Shown: positions 12,879 to 20,359 of the stretch, piece by piece | How the letters are laid out: each line of letters starts with the position of its first letter | Numbering within the stretch: position 1 is the stretch's first letter | From: a virus | IMG/VR virus record: IMGVR_UViG_3300006802_014512 | Location: 1 to 23,537 of that record | Reading direction: 5' to 3' (one strand) | Length of the DNA stretch: 23,537 nucleotides | Position numbers and translations under genes: made by a program | The notes under the pieces: model-generated | What the model saw: the letters and a program-made list of their open reading frames with translations, nothing else | What the model was told of the DNA's origin: nothing | Database searches by the model: none

Positions 12879-14425
12879 TGGACAAGCGCCAGGAAATTCT
12901 CAGGCTGAACGACAATCAGCCGCTCACCCTCGCGTGCTCAGCACTCGCAGACTTCCTGTGGGAGGACTTCATTTGTGATGCCAAACCCCAGGTCAAGTAT
13001 CTGGCTGATCACTACAACATCAACCAACTGTCTCGCTTCGGGAAGGAAATCTTCGAGCGTCTTTATACGGGCGACGATGTTAACTGGCTGGTGACACTGG
13101 ACGCGTGGGAAGAGTATTTCCGGGCAAAGCAGAACGGCGCAGGCGCAGTGTATCCACGCGGCTACAAACCGGAGGATGCCCTGTGGTACTCACTCATGGA
13201 GGACCTTTCAAACTCCGCCGCATGGAGTGACCTGATGGTCATGTGCGCTGGAGATCAGTGGAACTCAGGCAACACAGCAGTCAACATCATCAACGAACTC
13301 TCTGAAGTTCTGGAAGAGTTGATCGAGGATCTCGAGCAACTAATCCCGGAAATGCTCGGCGCCAACAGAGAGAAGCTGCAGAAACTGCGGGAACAGTTCC
13401 AAGAAGCTAAGGAAGCAGGGAACGATCTAGAAGCTGCCCACTTGCGTGAAGAGGGTAAGAAGCTCGGCGCCGTTGCGGAATCTCATCTGTTGGATGCCGC
13501 TGAGAAACTGTCCAGTCGCATTGATGACATCATCGACAAAGCCAAGGAGGAGACCTCGCAGACCAACGACAACATCGGCAAACTTCACGGCAATCAAGCT
13601 GGCACCGGCTCACACAAAAACAATCTTGCGGAGAAGAAACAGCTAGCTAAAAGACTGAAGAACAACCCCAAGCTCAAAGCAATCGCTCAACGGTTGGGCT
13701 TTCTTCGGAGAATCTGGATTGAGCGTCAGCGAGCCAGAAAAGCCAAAGCCAGCTTCGAAGCAATCGCTGGCGCTGAGTTCAGCAACGAGGTTGTGAAAGC
13801 ATTCCCTAGTGAGCTGGCCTTAGCTGCCACGCCGCAGGGTCGCGCTCTGTTCGCTCTGAAGTACAGCCAACGGAATCTGCTCACTAAAGATTACGTCGCT
13901 CACCGCAAGGATCTGGGCAAAGGTCCCATCGTCATGTACGTGGACGTCTCGGGTTCCATGTCTGGTGACGCGGAGCTTTGGAGCAAAGCGATTGCAATGC
14001 TGATCGCCGAAGAAGCCCTCAAGCAAAAGCGTGCCGTACAGATTCACCTGTTCGACACGCGCATCGCTGATTCAGTTTCACTGAGCTCAGACCGTAAGGA
14101 CAACGACGAGCTACTCGATTTCGTAACTACCTGGCATCTAGGGGGAGGTACGTCGTTCAATGCGGTTCTCGCCCACGCGGTGACCAGTGCGAAGATCACG
14201 AACAAATCAGATGTGCTGATGATCACCGATGGAAACAGTGAGGTCCATGATCACACGATCCGGAACCTGAATCAACTCAAGGACCGTACAGGGGCGATGT
14301 GGTCAACGATCTGCATCGGACTTGAGGGACAGTCGATCCTTCATCGATTCAGCGACGAGGTTCACACTGTGGACTTATCCAAGACAGCCGAGAGCATCGA
14401 TTGCATTCAGAAGTGCATTAGATGA
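12878..14425 (+). CDS. ViaA-like von Willebrand A domain protein
   Basis: The 515-residue protein has a helical N-terminal half with long coiled-coil segments (about 140-230: VLEELIEDLEQLIPEMLG, REQFQEAKEAGNDLEAAH), a basic linker, and a C-terminal VWA domain. The domain's metal-ion-dependent adhesion site is complete: DVSGS (Asp356, Ser358, Ser360), GGGTSF (Thr425) and MITDGNS (Asp451). The same plan, a helical N-terminus followed by a terminal VWA, is found in ViaA, the partner of RavA, and in CobT-type partners of CobS. It shares a base with the ATPase stop (TAATG), so the two are probably made stoichiometrically. The expected role is as substrate adaptor and stimulator of the ATPase. Confidence 0.85.
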   Translation: MDKRQEILRLNDNQPLTLACSALADFLWEDFICDAKPQVKYLADHYNINQLSRFGKEIFERLYTGDDVNWLVTLDAWEEYFRAKQNGAGAVYPRGYKPEDALWYSLMEDLSNSAAWSDLMVMCAGDQWNSGNTAVNIINELSEVLEELIEDLEQLIPEMLGANREKLQKLREQFQEAKEAGNDLEAAHLREEGKKLGAVAESHLLDAAEKLSSRIDDIIDKAKEETSQTNDNIGKLHGNQAGTGSHKNNLAEKKQLAKRLKNNPKLKAIAQRLGFLRRIWIERQRARKAKASFEAIAGAEFSNEVVKAFPSELALAATPQGRALFALKYSQRNLLTKDYVAHRKDLGKGPIVMYVDVSGSMSGDAELWSKAIAMLIAEEALKQKRAVQIHLFDTRIADSVSLSSDRKDNDELLDFVTTWHLGGGTSFNAVLAHAVTSAKITNKSDVLMITDGNSEVHDHTIRNLNQLKDRTGAMWSTICIGLEGQSILHRFSDEVHTVDLSKTAESIDCIQKCIR

Positions 14426-14431
14426 CATTGT

Positions 14432-14461
14432 GCCCTTAGCAGCCTGCTAGGGGCTTCTTTT
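14432..14461 (+). terminator. Intrinsic terminator of the MoxR-VWA operon
   Basis: GCCCTTAGCA (14432-14441) pairs with TGCTAGGGGC (14445-14454), ten pairs with one G-T, around a 3-nt loop, then TTCTTTT. It begins six bases after the VWA stop codon, closing the unit that starts at 10008. Confidence 0.8.
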
Positions 14462-14493
14462 AAGGCTATAAGGGTTCAGCTAAGCGCCAGTTC

Positions 14494-14940
14494 ATGACGG
14501 CCACGATGGATCCGGTCGCTCAAATCAATGATCGCTACGGGTGGTCGAGCGACTACGAAATACTCTGGAATTGGGTGCAGGGTTGCGTCTGGATCAGTTT
14601 GCCGATCAATGTCAACTCTCCCATTACCCGCGAAGAGCTAGAGCTTTCATTTTGCGGCGCGCTTCTGGAGTTTGATGTAAGTACAAATCGATTTGTAGCA
14701 CACCTTACAGATGATGAAGGTTCGTACTACATTGTTTCAATGGATATGCCTGGTTACTTTACAGACAATTACGGCTGTAGCAAAGAGGACCTTACCAGGA
14801 ACGTTGTGTTCGACGTACTTGAACTTGAGTACATTGCGTCGCGTATCTCTACAGATTTATGTTTCTGGGTAGGGAATGTCATAACGATCTTCCAAGACCG
14901 TGAGCGCCATTCCAAATCTGAAAACACTGTGAAGACCTAG
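14494..14940 (+). CDS. Unknown 148-residue acidic protein
   Basis: This protein starts MTATMDPVAQINDRYGWSSD; a second in-frame ATG four codons later is possible. It is strand-rich with many aromatic residues (WNWVQGCVWISLPINV, SYYIVSMDMPGYF) and a helical end. No catalytic motif is visible and no family is recognised. It lies between two terminated units. A TATAAG hexamer (14467-14472) precedes it but has no good -35, so its promoter is unclear. Confidence 0.65.
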   Translation: MTATMDPVAQINDRYGWSSDYEILWNWVQGCVWISLPINVNSPITREELELSFCGALLEFDVSTNRFVAHLTDDEGSYYIVSMDMPGYFTDNYGCSKEDLTRNVVFDVLELEYIASRISTDLCFWVGNVITIFQDRERHSKSENTVKT

Positions 14941-14988
14941 CGGCTCTTCAAAAACTTGCTATTCTTTTTCTTGTCAACCGTCACCGGT

Positions 14989-15783
14989 ATGGATTTCGCT
15001 TTCAAACTCAAAGGCCTTGAACTGACTGCCACGGAAGCTAAGAGCCTCCTGAACGCAGCTGACCAAAAGACAGCGTTTGTCATTGACCTTGAACAACACG
15101 TCGACGCCAAGATCCTCAGCGCCCCTGATCTGTTTGCCCTGAGCATCGAGAAAAAGGATCCGACGCTGGCAGCACTGGCATCGAGGTTGGCGTTCTCCAA
15201 GCCCGAGAGCAAGCCCGTTAAAAAGGCGCAGCTGTCGGTCAAAACGCCGCCTGTGCTCCGGCTGATTAAAAAGAGCGATCTGATTCAGGAGTGCCTCGAG
15301 CACCCGACCTACAAAACGGTCGGAGCCGCGATGATCCTGGGCAAAGTCGACAGCAATGAGTTTCGGGCGCTGCGTGACATCGCTTGCCACTGGGTCAACC
15401 AGTATTGGAACGACGAAAAGTATCCAGATAAATCGCTGCTCTTTAAAGGTTTCAAAAACGATCCAAAGGATGTTCGTCGCCTGGTTCCCATCGAGAAGGA
15501 GCACAACGTACTGCGCAGCGAGACTTACTACGTCTGCCCGACTTATCTAGCGATCACCGCTGGCCTGAAACTGCTGCAGCAATACGGCTTCGTGACGACT
15601 GAAATCCGGTGGTCACTCGGAGCACGGAAAGCCGTCTCGGATCCTCGTGCCCAATCCACGCGACGTAAATACTTCGTCTTGAAGTTGACCGACGCTGGAA
15701 TGCAGGTCAAACAGGAATGGGGAGACCTTGAGCGGTATATCAGCAACTTCTGGCGCACGAGAGTCTCAGAAAAGTCTGCATAG
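14989..15783 (+). CDS. Unknown protein with winged-helix-like C-terminus
   Basis: The 264-residue protein begins MDFAFKLKGLELTATEAKSL. A first helical part (about 1-70) is followed by a Lys/Pro linker (SKPESKPVKKAQLSVKTP). A second domain ends in TRRKYFVLKLTDAGMQVKQE, which looks like the wing and last helix of a winged helix-turn-helix (compare '..Y.LT.aG...'). DNA binding is thus plausible but inferred. I chose ATG 14989; the in-frame extension to 14956 (MLFFFLSTVTG) looks like non-coding leader. A strong terminator follows 30 bp after the stop. Confidence 0.65.
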   Translation: MDFAFKLKGLELTATEAKSLLNAADQKTAFVIDLEQHVDAKILSAPDLFALSIEKKDPTLAALASRLAFSKPESKPVKKAQLSVKTPPVLRLIKKSDLIQECLEHPTYKTVGAAMILGKVDSNEFRALRDIACHWVNQYWNDEKYPDKSLLFKGFKNDPKDVRRLVPIEKEHNVLRSETYYVCPTYLAITAGLKLLQQYGFVTTEIRWSLGARKAVSDPRAQSTRRKYFVLKLTDAGMQVKQEWGDLERYISNFWRTRVSEKSA

Positions 15784-15813
15784 ACTCTGATAAACTCCGT
15801 TCGAAGCCCAAAG

Positions 15814-15841
15814 ACCCCGCTATTGTTGGCGGGGTTTTTTT
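15814..15841 (+). terminator. Intrinsic terminator abutting the dcd start
   Basis: ACCCCGC (15814-15820) pairs with GCGGGGT (15829-15835) around an 8-nt loop, followed by a T run through 15841. A/T pairs extend the stem outward (15811-15812 with 15837-15838). The start of the next gene lies 0-8 bases after the T run. Confidence 0.85.
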
Positions 15842-15848
15842 GTGTTCT

Positions 15849-16373
15849 GTGATTCTCGCTGACTGGCAGATCCGAGGTCTTGGTCTTGAAGGCTTCCTCG
15901 TGGATCCCTTTGACGAATCACTGGTGAACCCCGCGTCCCTCGACGTGAGGCTCGGACCAAACCTGATGGTGGAGTGCCGTCACTCAGATCAACTTCTAAA
16001 TCTGTCAATCGCCCAAAGCACAAAGGAAGATCCCTTCCTGCTTGAACCTGGGCAGTTCGTTTTAGGCGAAACAGTAGAGACTCTCAATATCCCATCGCAC
16101 CTGAAGCTTTGCGCTCAGTTCGCTTTAAAAAGCTCGAGGGCTCGCGAAGGTATCGAGCACCTGATGGCAGGGTACGTAGACCCAGGCTTCCACGGCTCGA
16201 AGCTGACACTTGAGTTAGTTAACGCTCGGAAACTCCGTCCGGTCGCCCTGTGGACAGGGATGAAGATTGGGCAGCTGGTGTTTCACCGTATGGAAGAAGT
16301 GCCCAGGGTCGGATACGAGAAGACGGGCCACTATAATGGCATTGATCGGGTGGCTCCTTCCTGGGAGTCCTAG
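15849..16373 (+). CDS. dcd: dCTP deaminase
   Basis: The 174-residue protein matches the dCTP deaminase fold: ILADWQIRGLG start, LVNPASLDVRLGPNL, then SSRAREG (Ser95 and Arg99 as catalytic-site residues), AGYVDPGFHGSKLTLELVN (Glu122, the catalytic acid) and a GMKIGQLVF strand near the end. It converts dCTP to dUTP, a precursor of dTTP, for phage replication. A separate dUTPase would be needed unless this enzyme is bifunctional; I cannot tell. I chose GTG 15849 because family members start just before the DWQI segment; TTG 15840 would add three residues and start inside the terminator T run. It has no room for a Shine-Dalgarno. Confidence 0.9.
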   Translation: MILADWQIRGLGLEGFLVDPFDESLVNPASLDVRLGPNLMVECRHSDQLLNLSIAQSTKEDPFLLEPGQFVLGETVETLNIPSHLKLCAQFALKSSRAREGIEHLMAGYVDPGFHGSKLTLELVNARKLRPVALWTGMKIGQLVFHRMEEVPRVGYEKTGHYNGIDRVAPSWES

Positions 16374-16395
16374 ATCAGACATCGTTTCTTTTTAG

Positions 16396-16794
16396 ATGGC
16401 GACCCTCATTAAGAGTGAACCACATTTTTTCTGTGGTCACTGCGGCTCCAAAACAGCGTGTGTAATCGAAAGCAGGGCGATGAGAAATACGCCCGGAGGG
16501 CAGCGCAGGAGACTGGAGTGCTCCAAATGCAACAAACGATCGACAGTTTATACAATCACGGAACAGCGATACGAAACTCTGTTAGAAGCGGAGAGGCGTG
16601 TTGCTAAGATTCTCTATGCCCTTGGAGAGACCAAAATAAGCTATAAAGTTTCTTCAAAAGAAGATGCAGAAGAAGAGACTAAGTGTTGCTCAGATTGTGT
16701 GCACTGGGGCGGTAATGAGTGTCAGTTAGGTATTCCAGATGCGATAGATGATCTATACGCCTCGGAATGCAACTACTACAAAGTTATTGATTGA
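16396..16794 (+). CDS. Zinc-ribbon protein with NrdR-like N-terminus
   Basis: The 132-residue protein has two Cys-rich parts. The first, CGHC (13-16) ... ECSKC (42-45) with VIESRAMRN and GQRRRLE between, follows the zinc-ribbon of NrdR, the regulator of ribonucleotide reductase genes. A helical linker follows and then a second set (CCSDCVHWGGNECQLG, with SECNYY near the end). The NrdR ATP-cone domain is absent, so regulation by nucleotides as in NrdR is not expected. It may bind DNA or the polymerase encoded four bases downstream. Other explanations are a generic phage zinc-ribbon or a transcription accessory protein. Confidence 0.7.
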   Translation: MATLIKSEPHFFCGHCGSKTACVIESRAMRNTPGGQRRRLECSKCNKRSTVYTITEQRYETLLEAERRVAKILYALGETKISYKVSSKEDAEEETKCCSDCVHWGGNECQLGIPDAIDDLYASECNYYKVID

Positions 16795-16797
16795 ATC

Positions 16798-18690
16798 ATG
16801 CAAATCAAACTGATCGAAACCAACGAAACGCTGCTTTCTACTATCAACAATTTCTCTGAGGCCAAAATCTGTTTGGACTTTGAGACCACGGGGCTTCAAG
16901 CTGGGATCGCTCGCCCTCGACTGCTTCAGTTCTGTGACGCAGATCCGGCCGCTCAAGATCGAATCGTTTACGTGATTGATCTTTTTAAATGCACAGAAAT
17001 AAAACCCTTGAAGGACTTTATCGAGTCCAGGGAAATGATAATCGGGCACAACTTAAACTTCGATCTTCAGTTTTTGTACTATTTAGGTATCGATTTTAAA
17101 AACAAAATCTTCTGCACATACATCGCAGAGCGAATCCTTCGAGCAGGATTTAAAGAGGAAAAGGTATCACCGAAAGCTCAGAAAAAATACTTTGAGGACG
17201 TAAGCTGCAGTCTTAAAGCTTGTTTAGAGCGTCGATTCGAGATAGAGCTCGATAAAAAGCAACAAGTTTCAGACTGGAGCAAGGAAGAACTAGAGCTCGA
17301 TCAAATCGAATACGCAGCTCGAGACGTCGACATCTTGCCACGCTTGGCTGCGGAGCAGTTAGCAGAACTTCGGGAAGAAAGTCTACTGCCCATTTACAGC
17401 ATCGAATCTCGCTGCATTCGACCTGTGGCTCGTATGTGCTACACGGGTTTTGGAGCAGATAAAGCCAAACTTCTTGAGCTTGAAGTGCGAATCAACGCGA
17501 CACTTGAGGAAAAAACAATCGAGTTCATCAAAGCTCTAGATGCTCGACTGCCCGAAGGAGCCAAGCTCCCTAGAAACGAAGACGGAACAATAGCCGTAGG
17601 TAAAAACGCCAAAAAAGAATTTAACCCTGGTTCCACTGCGCAGATCGGAAAAGCGTTTGCTCTTTGCGGAATCGAGTTGCCTCGAGACCCTAAAACAAAC
17701 AAGACGACCTTAAATCAGATTGCTCTAGCTGAGTTTGACAGTGACGACCCGACACTTAATCTCTATCGAGAACGGGTAAAAATCGAAACAAGACTCGAGC
17801 ACATTGAGAAACTCTTAACCAACATCAATCCGCTGACGAATCGCATCCATTCGAATTACAACCAAGTAGGGGCAAACTCCGGTCGATTCACAAGCAGCGG
17901 CGCTCCACAGGCGACGAAAACAAAACCAAAAAGTCAGTTTGCTGTAAACATGCAGCAAGTTCCCAGAACCAAAGACTTTAGGGAATGTTTTATCGCAGCA
18001 CCGGGTTACAAATTAGTTATCTGTGACTGGGCTCAGATCGAGCTGCGTCTCGGAGCTGAGCTGATCAACATCCCACAAATGAAGCAGGCGTTCAAAGAAG
18101 GGATCGACCTCCATACGCTGACCGCATCTCTGATTTACAAGGTGCCGATTGAAGAAGTAACGAAAGACCAGAGACAAGACGGTAAAACTTTGAACTTCGC
18201 TTTGCTATACGGCATGGGATTCAGAAAGTACAAAACGTATGCCGCTCAATCTGGGAAGATCATCAGCCTCAGTGAAGCCAAAGTTGCTCACATGGCTTTC
18301 CACAGCGCGTATCCGCGTCTTCGTTCGTGGCACCGCGAACGAGCAGCTTTGGTTGATGATGGCTGGGCTTATACAAGAACAGCTTTAGGTAGACGTCGCT
18401 TGCTTAGCTACAACGACGCATCGATGATGGTCAGCGCCAACACGCTGATCCAAGGATCCGGTGCAGACATTCTGAAGATCGCCATAGCGGAACTGAACGA
18501 CCATCTGTCAGATGACGTCCGTTTGGTCGCTGCTGTCCACGACGAACTTGTGCTCGAGGTTAAAGCGGAGCTGGCTGAGAAATACAAGGGGATTTTGGAA
18601 AAAACGATGATCGAAGCAGCGGAACACGTACTAAAGTCGGTGCCAGCAAGCGCAGACGCATCTGTAGGAGACTCATGGGCAGCAAAGTGA
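16798..18690 (+). CDS. Family-A DNA polymerase with 3'-5' exonuclease
   Basis: The 630-residue protein has a DnaQ-like proofreading domain: LDFETTG (Asp27, Glu29), IIGHNLNFD (Asp89) and YAARDVD (Tyr172, Asp176). The polymerase domain has motif A CDWAQIELRL (Asp410), motif B RQDGKTLNFALLYGMG (Arg459, Lys463, Phe467, Tyr471) and motif C VHDELV (His581, Asp582, Glu583). All catalytic residues are present. The 5'-3' nuclease domain is missing, as in phage replicative polymerases. The residue equivalent to E. coli Phe762 is Phe467. It should be the phage replicase, supported by the SSB-like protein downstream. ATG follows the previous stop by three bases. Confidence 0.95.
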   Translation: MQIKLIETNETLLSTINNFSEAKICLDFETTGLQAGIARPRLLQFCDADPAAQDRIVYVIDLFKCTEIKPLKDFIESREMIIGHNLNFDLQFLYYLGIDFKNKIFCTYIAERILRAGFKEEKVSPKAQKKYFEDVSCSLKACLERRFEIELDKKQQVSDWSKEELELDQIEYAARDVDILPRLAAEQLAELREESLLPIYSIESRCIRPVARMCYTGFGADKAKLLELEVRINATLEEKTIEFIKALDARLPEGAKLPRNEDGTIAVGKNAKKEFNPGSTAQIGKAFALCGIELPRDPKTNKTTLNQIALAEFDSDDPTLNLYRERVKIETRLEHIEKLLTNINPLTNRIHSNYNQVGANSGRFTSSGAPQATKTKPKSQFAVNMQQVPRTKDFRECFIAAPGYKLVICDWAQIELRLGAELINIPQMKQAFKEGIDLHTLTASLIYKVPIEEVTKDQRQDGKTLNFALLYGMGFRKYKTYAAQSGKIISLSEAKVAHMAFHSAYPRLRSWHRERAALVDDGWAYTRTALGRRRLLSYNDASMMVSANTLIQGSGADILKIAIAELNDHLSDDVRLVAAVHDELVLEVKAELAEKYKGILEKTMIEAAEHVLKSVPASADASVGDSWAAK

Positions 18691-19256
18691 AGACTGAAGC
18701 AGTGCATGATCTGTTTGAGGTTGCGATCCAACCAGATAAAGAGATATTCACCGTCAAAAAAGATAAGGTGTGGTACGGAGTAATCAACACAGGTGATAAA
18801 CTCTATATGACAGTGTGCTCATTCGATAGCGCTCTACAAGCAGCTAACAAAGCGCGGGCTTTGAAAAAGTCCTACAAGATCGAAGCTCGGGTAATTCAAA
18901 AGCCCGAGATCAAAAAAATCGAAGAGCCTCAATCTGAAAATTTAAAAAAACCAAAAGTTACCTCTTCAAAACGTAAAATTGTGGGGAGGAGAACCGAACT
19001 TTTTGATGAAGAGGCTATGTCCTCGCTGGCTAACACCGGCCTGAAATTCCGTGAGGTCTGGGTCATACGCGACCGAAAGACCGGAAAATTCGTGCATAAG
19101 AGCCTGAGTAACAACTCAGTAGCGGATTACTGCGACGAGAAGGAATTTGCAGAGGTTCACAAATCCTTCGAGGAAGCCGTCAATCTTCTCAAAACCCTGA
19201 ACGGCGTAATCGGTCCAGGCCACGAGCTTCGCAGATACTGGGCAAAAAATTCCTAG
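18675..19256 (+). CDS. Unknown basic protein after the polymerase
   Basis: The 193-residue protein overlaps the end of the polymerase gene by 16 bp. An N-terminal strand/helix part (DLFEVAIQPDKEIFTVKKDK) is followed by a Lys-rich linker (about 75-110) and a C-terminal domain with LKFREVWVIRDRKTGKFVHK. The linker and charge are compatible with a nucleic-acid-binding or polymerase-associated protein. No family is recognised. Translational coupling to the polymerase suggests a replication role, which is inference from context. Confidence 0.65.
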   Translation: MGSKVKTEAVHDLFEVAIQPDKEIFTVKKDKVWYGVINTGDKLYMTVCSFDSALQAANKARALKKSYKIEARVIQKPEIKKIEEPQSENLKKPKVTSSKRKIVGRRTELFDEEAMSSLANTGLKFREVWVIRDRKTGKFVHKSLSNNSVADYCDEKEFAEVHKSFEEAVNLLKTLNGVIGPGHELRRYWAKNS

Positions 19257-19285
19257 TAAACTGAATGTAGATCGGCTAATTCCAA

Positions 19286-19774
19286 GTGCAGGAAGAAGGT
19301 ATCGGAACAGGCCTATTTGGTCTTGGTTTAAGTGGCTTAGGTGCTTTACTCCGACTTGGACGTGCCGGTGTGAGTGCGGTTAAGGCCACGCCTCGCATGG
19401 CGGGTCAGGCCTTCCGTCAACTACCAGTTCCGGTTCAAAGGGCGATAGTTAATACTGCGGAGTACGGTCCCCCGGCGTTTGACCTGTCACGCGAGATTGC
19501 AAAAGGTCGTGATCCTCTGCAAGTCACTGCGGAGATCGTATCGGGTGAAGTAGGCGGTAGAAAGCTGCGAGCTGTTACAGGAAATCCTTTAGGAAAATTC
19601 GTTCTCGATCCCCTCGGTAACCTTATTGGTCAGGAAGTCTCAAGGCAGGGCGCCGAATTTGGCATTCGTATGGGGCAGCAGCCAGCTGTAGCAGCTCCCC
19701 CATCCGTTCCTTCGACTGTGCCTGGTGATCCGACAATGCCAGAGTGGCGACGTCGCCTCGAACAAGGTTACTAA
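19286..19774 (+). CDS. Glycine-rich small protein, GTG start
   Basis: This 162-residue protein starts at GTG with a Gly/Leu-rich N-terminus (GTGLFGLGLSGLGALLRLG), hydrophobic enough to touch a membrane but without charged flanks for a typical span. Later parts read RKLRAVTGNPLGKFVLDPLG, and the end is PTMPEWRRRLEQGY. The Gly/Ala-rich composition resembles small phage virion or scaffold-like proteins, but no family is recognised. An in-frame TAA upstream fixes the earliest start. It lies 29 bp after the preceding gene. Confidence 0.55.
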   Translation: MQEEGIGTGLFGLGLSGLGALLRLGRAGVSAVKATPRMAGQAFRQLPVPVQRAIVNTAEYGPPAFDLSREIAKGRDPLQVTAEIVSGEVGGRKLRAVTGNPLGKFVLDPLGNLIGQEVSRQGAEFGIRMGQQPAVAAPPSVPSTVPGDPTMPEWRRRLEQGY

Positions 19775-19777
19775 CGA

Positions 19778-20359
19778 TTGGGCCTCGAACTGGGAAAAAG
19801 TCAATATCAGTTGTTGCTGCGAAAAACAAAACAACGACTGCCGATACCCATAACGGCTAACGATACTGCCCACGCGCAGGCGCAAGCTGAAGACATCTGC
19901 AGGGCGCTCGATGGTGTGCAGTTTGAGCTGACTTACGGTGACTGCAAAGAGACACCGCTATCGGAGTTATTTAAAAAACTGGCTGCAAACGATTTCACGC
20001 ACGGTCAGTGTTGGCTTTGGAAAGGATCGTTCTGTAATAATGTTCCTTGTGCTTATGTGTTCAACAAACGATTGTATATCCGCAATGTAATTTTAAAGTA
20101 CTTAGACATACCTAAAGACGACGCAATCGCCAAACCTTCGTGTTCATGCAAAGCGTGTATTAACCCCTATCACACTGCATACTCCTCGAAAACTAAAAAG
20201 AATCAGAAGCTCGGTGCGGGGGACGATCAACTGCTCTTAGCCTTTCTGGGCCAAGGGATCTCGGTCTCCCAGATCGCCAAGGCGCTTAAAGTTCACCGCT
20301 CGACGATTTACCGGAAGCTCAAAGATGAACGTTTTTGTTCTGGGTCTTCGCGTCACTGA
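19778..20359 (+). CDS. HNH-like protein with C-terminal helix-turn-helix
   Basis: The 193-residue protein contains CWLWKGS (Cys78) and CSCKACINPYHT (Cys124, Cys127, Asn129, His132). This pattern belongs to phage HNH homing-endonuclease-like proteins ('CWLW.G...C.NP.HL'). The expected central His is not obvious, so catalytic competence is uncertain. It ends with ISVSQIAKALKVHRSTIYRK (161-180), a resolvase-type helix-turn-helix. HNH plus HTH is a common selfish endonuclease layout. It starts at TTG, with no ATG nearby, three bases after the preceding stop, and overlaps the SSB gene by 35 bp. Confidence 0.6.
   Translation: MGLELGKSQYQLLLRKTKQRLPIPITANDTAHAQAQAEDICRALDGVQFELTYGDCKETPLSELFKKLAANDFTHGQCWLWKGSFCNNVPCAYVFNKRLYIRNVILKYLDIPKDDAIAKPSCSCKACINPYHTAYSSKTKKNQKLGAGDDQLLLAFLGQGISVSQIAKALKVHRSTIYRKLKDERFCSGSSRH

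Noticed and set aside
11694-14425. Calling the ATPase/VWA pair CobS/CobT
   Set aside because: The ATPase motif run is closer to RavA and the VWA protein's layout to ViaA; CobS/CobT remains an alternative but the symbols are not supported by the sequence alone.
16396-16794. Calling the zinc-ribbon protein NrdR
   Set aside because: The ATP-cone domain that defines NrdR is missing and a second Cys-rich segment is present instead.
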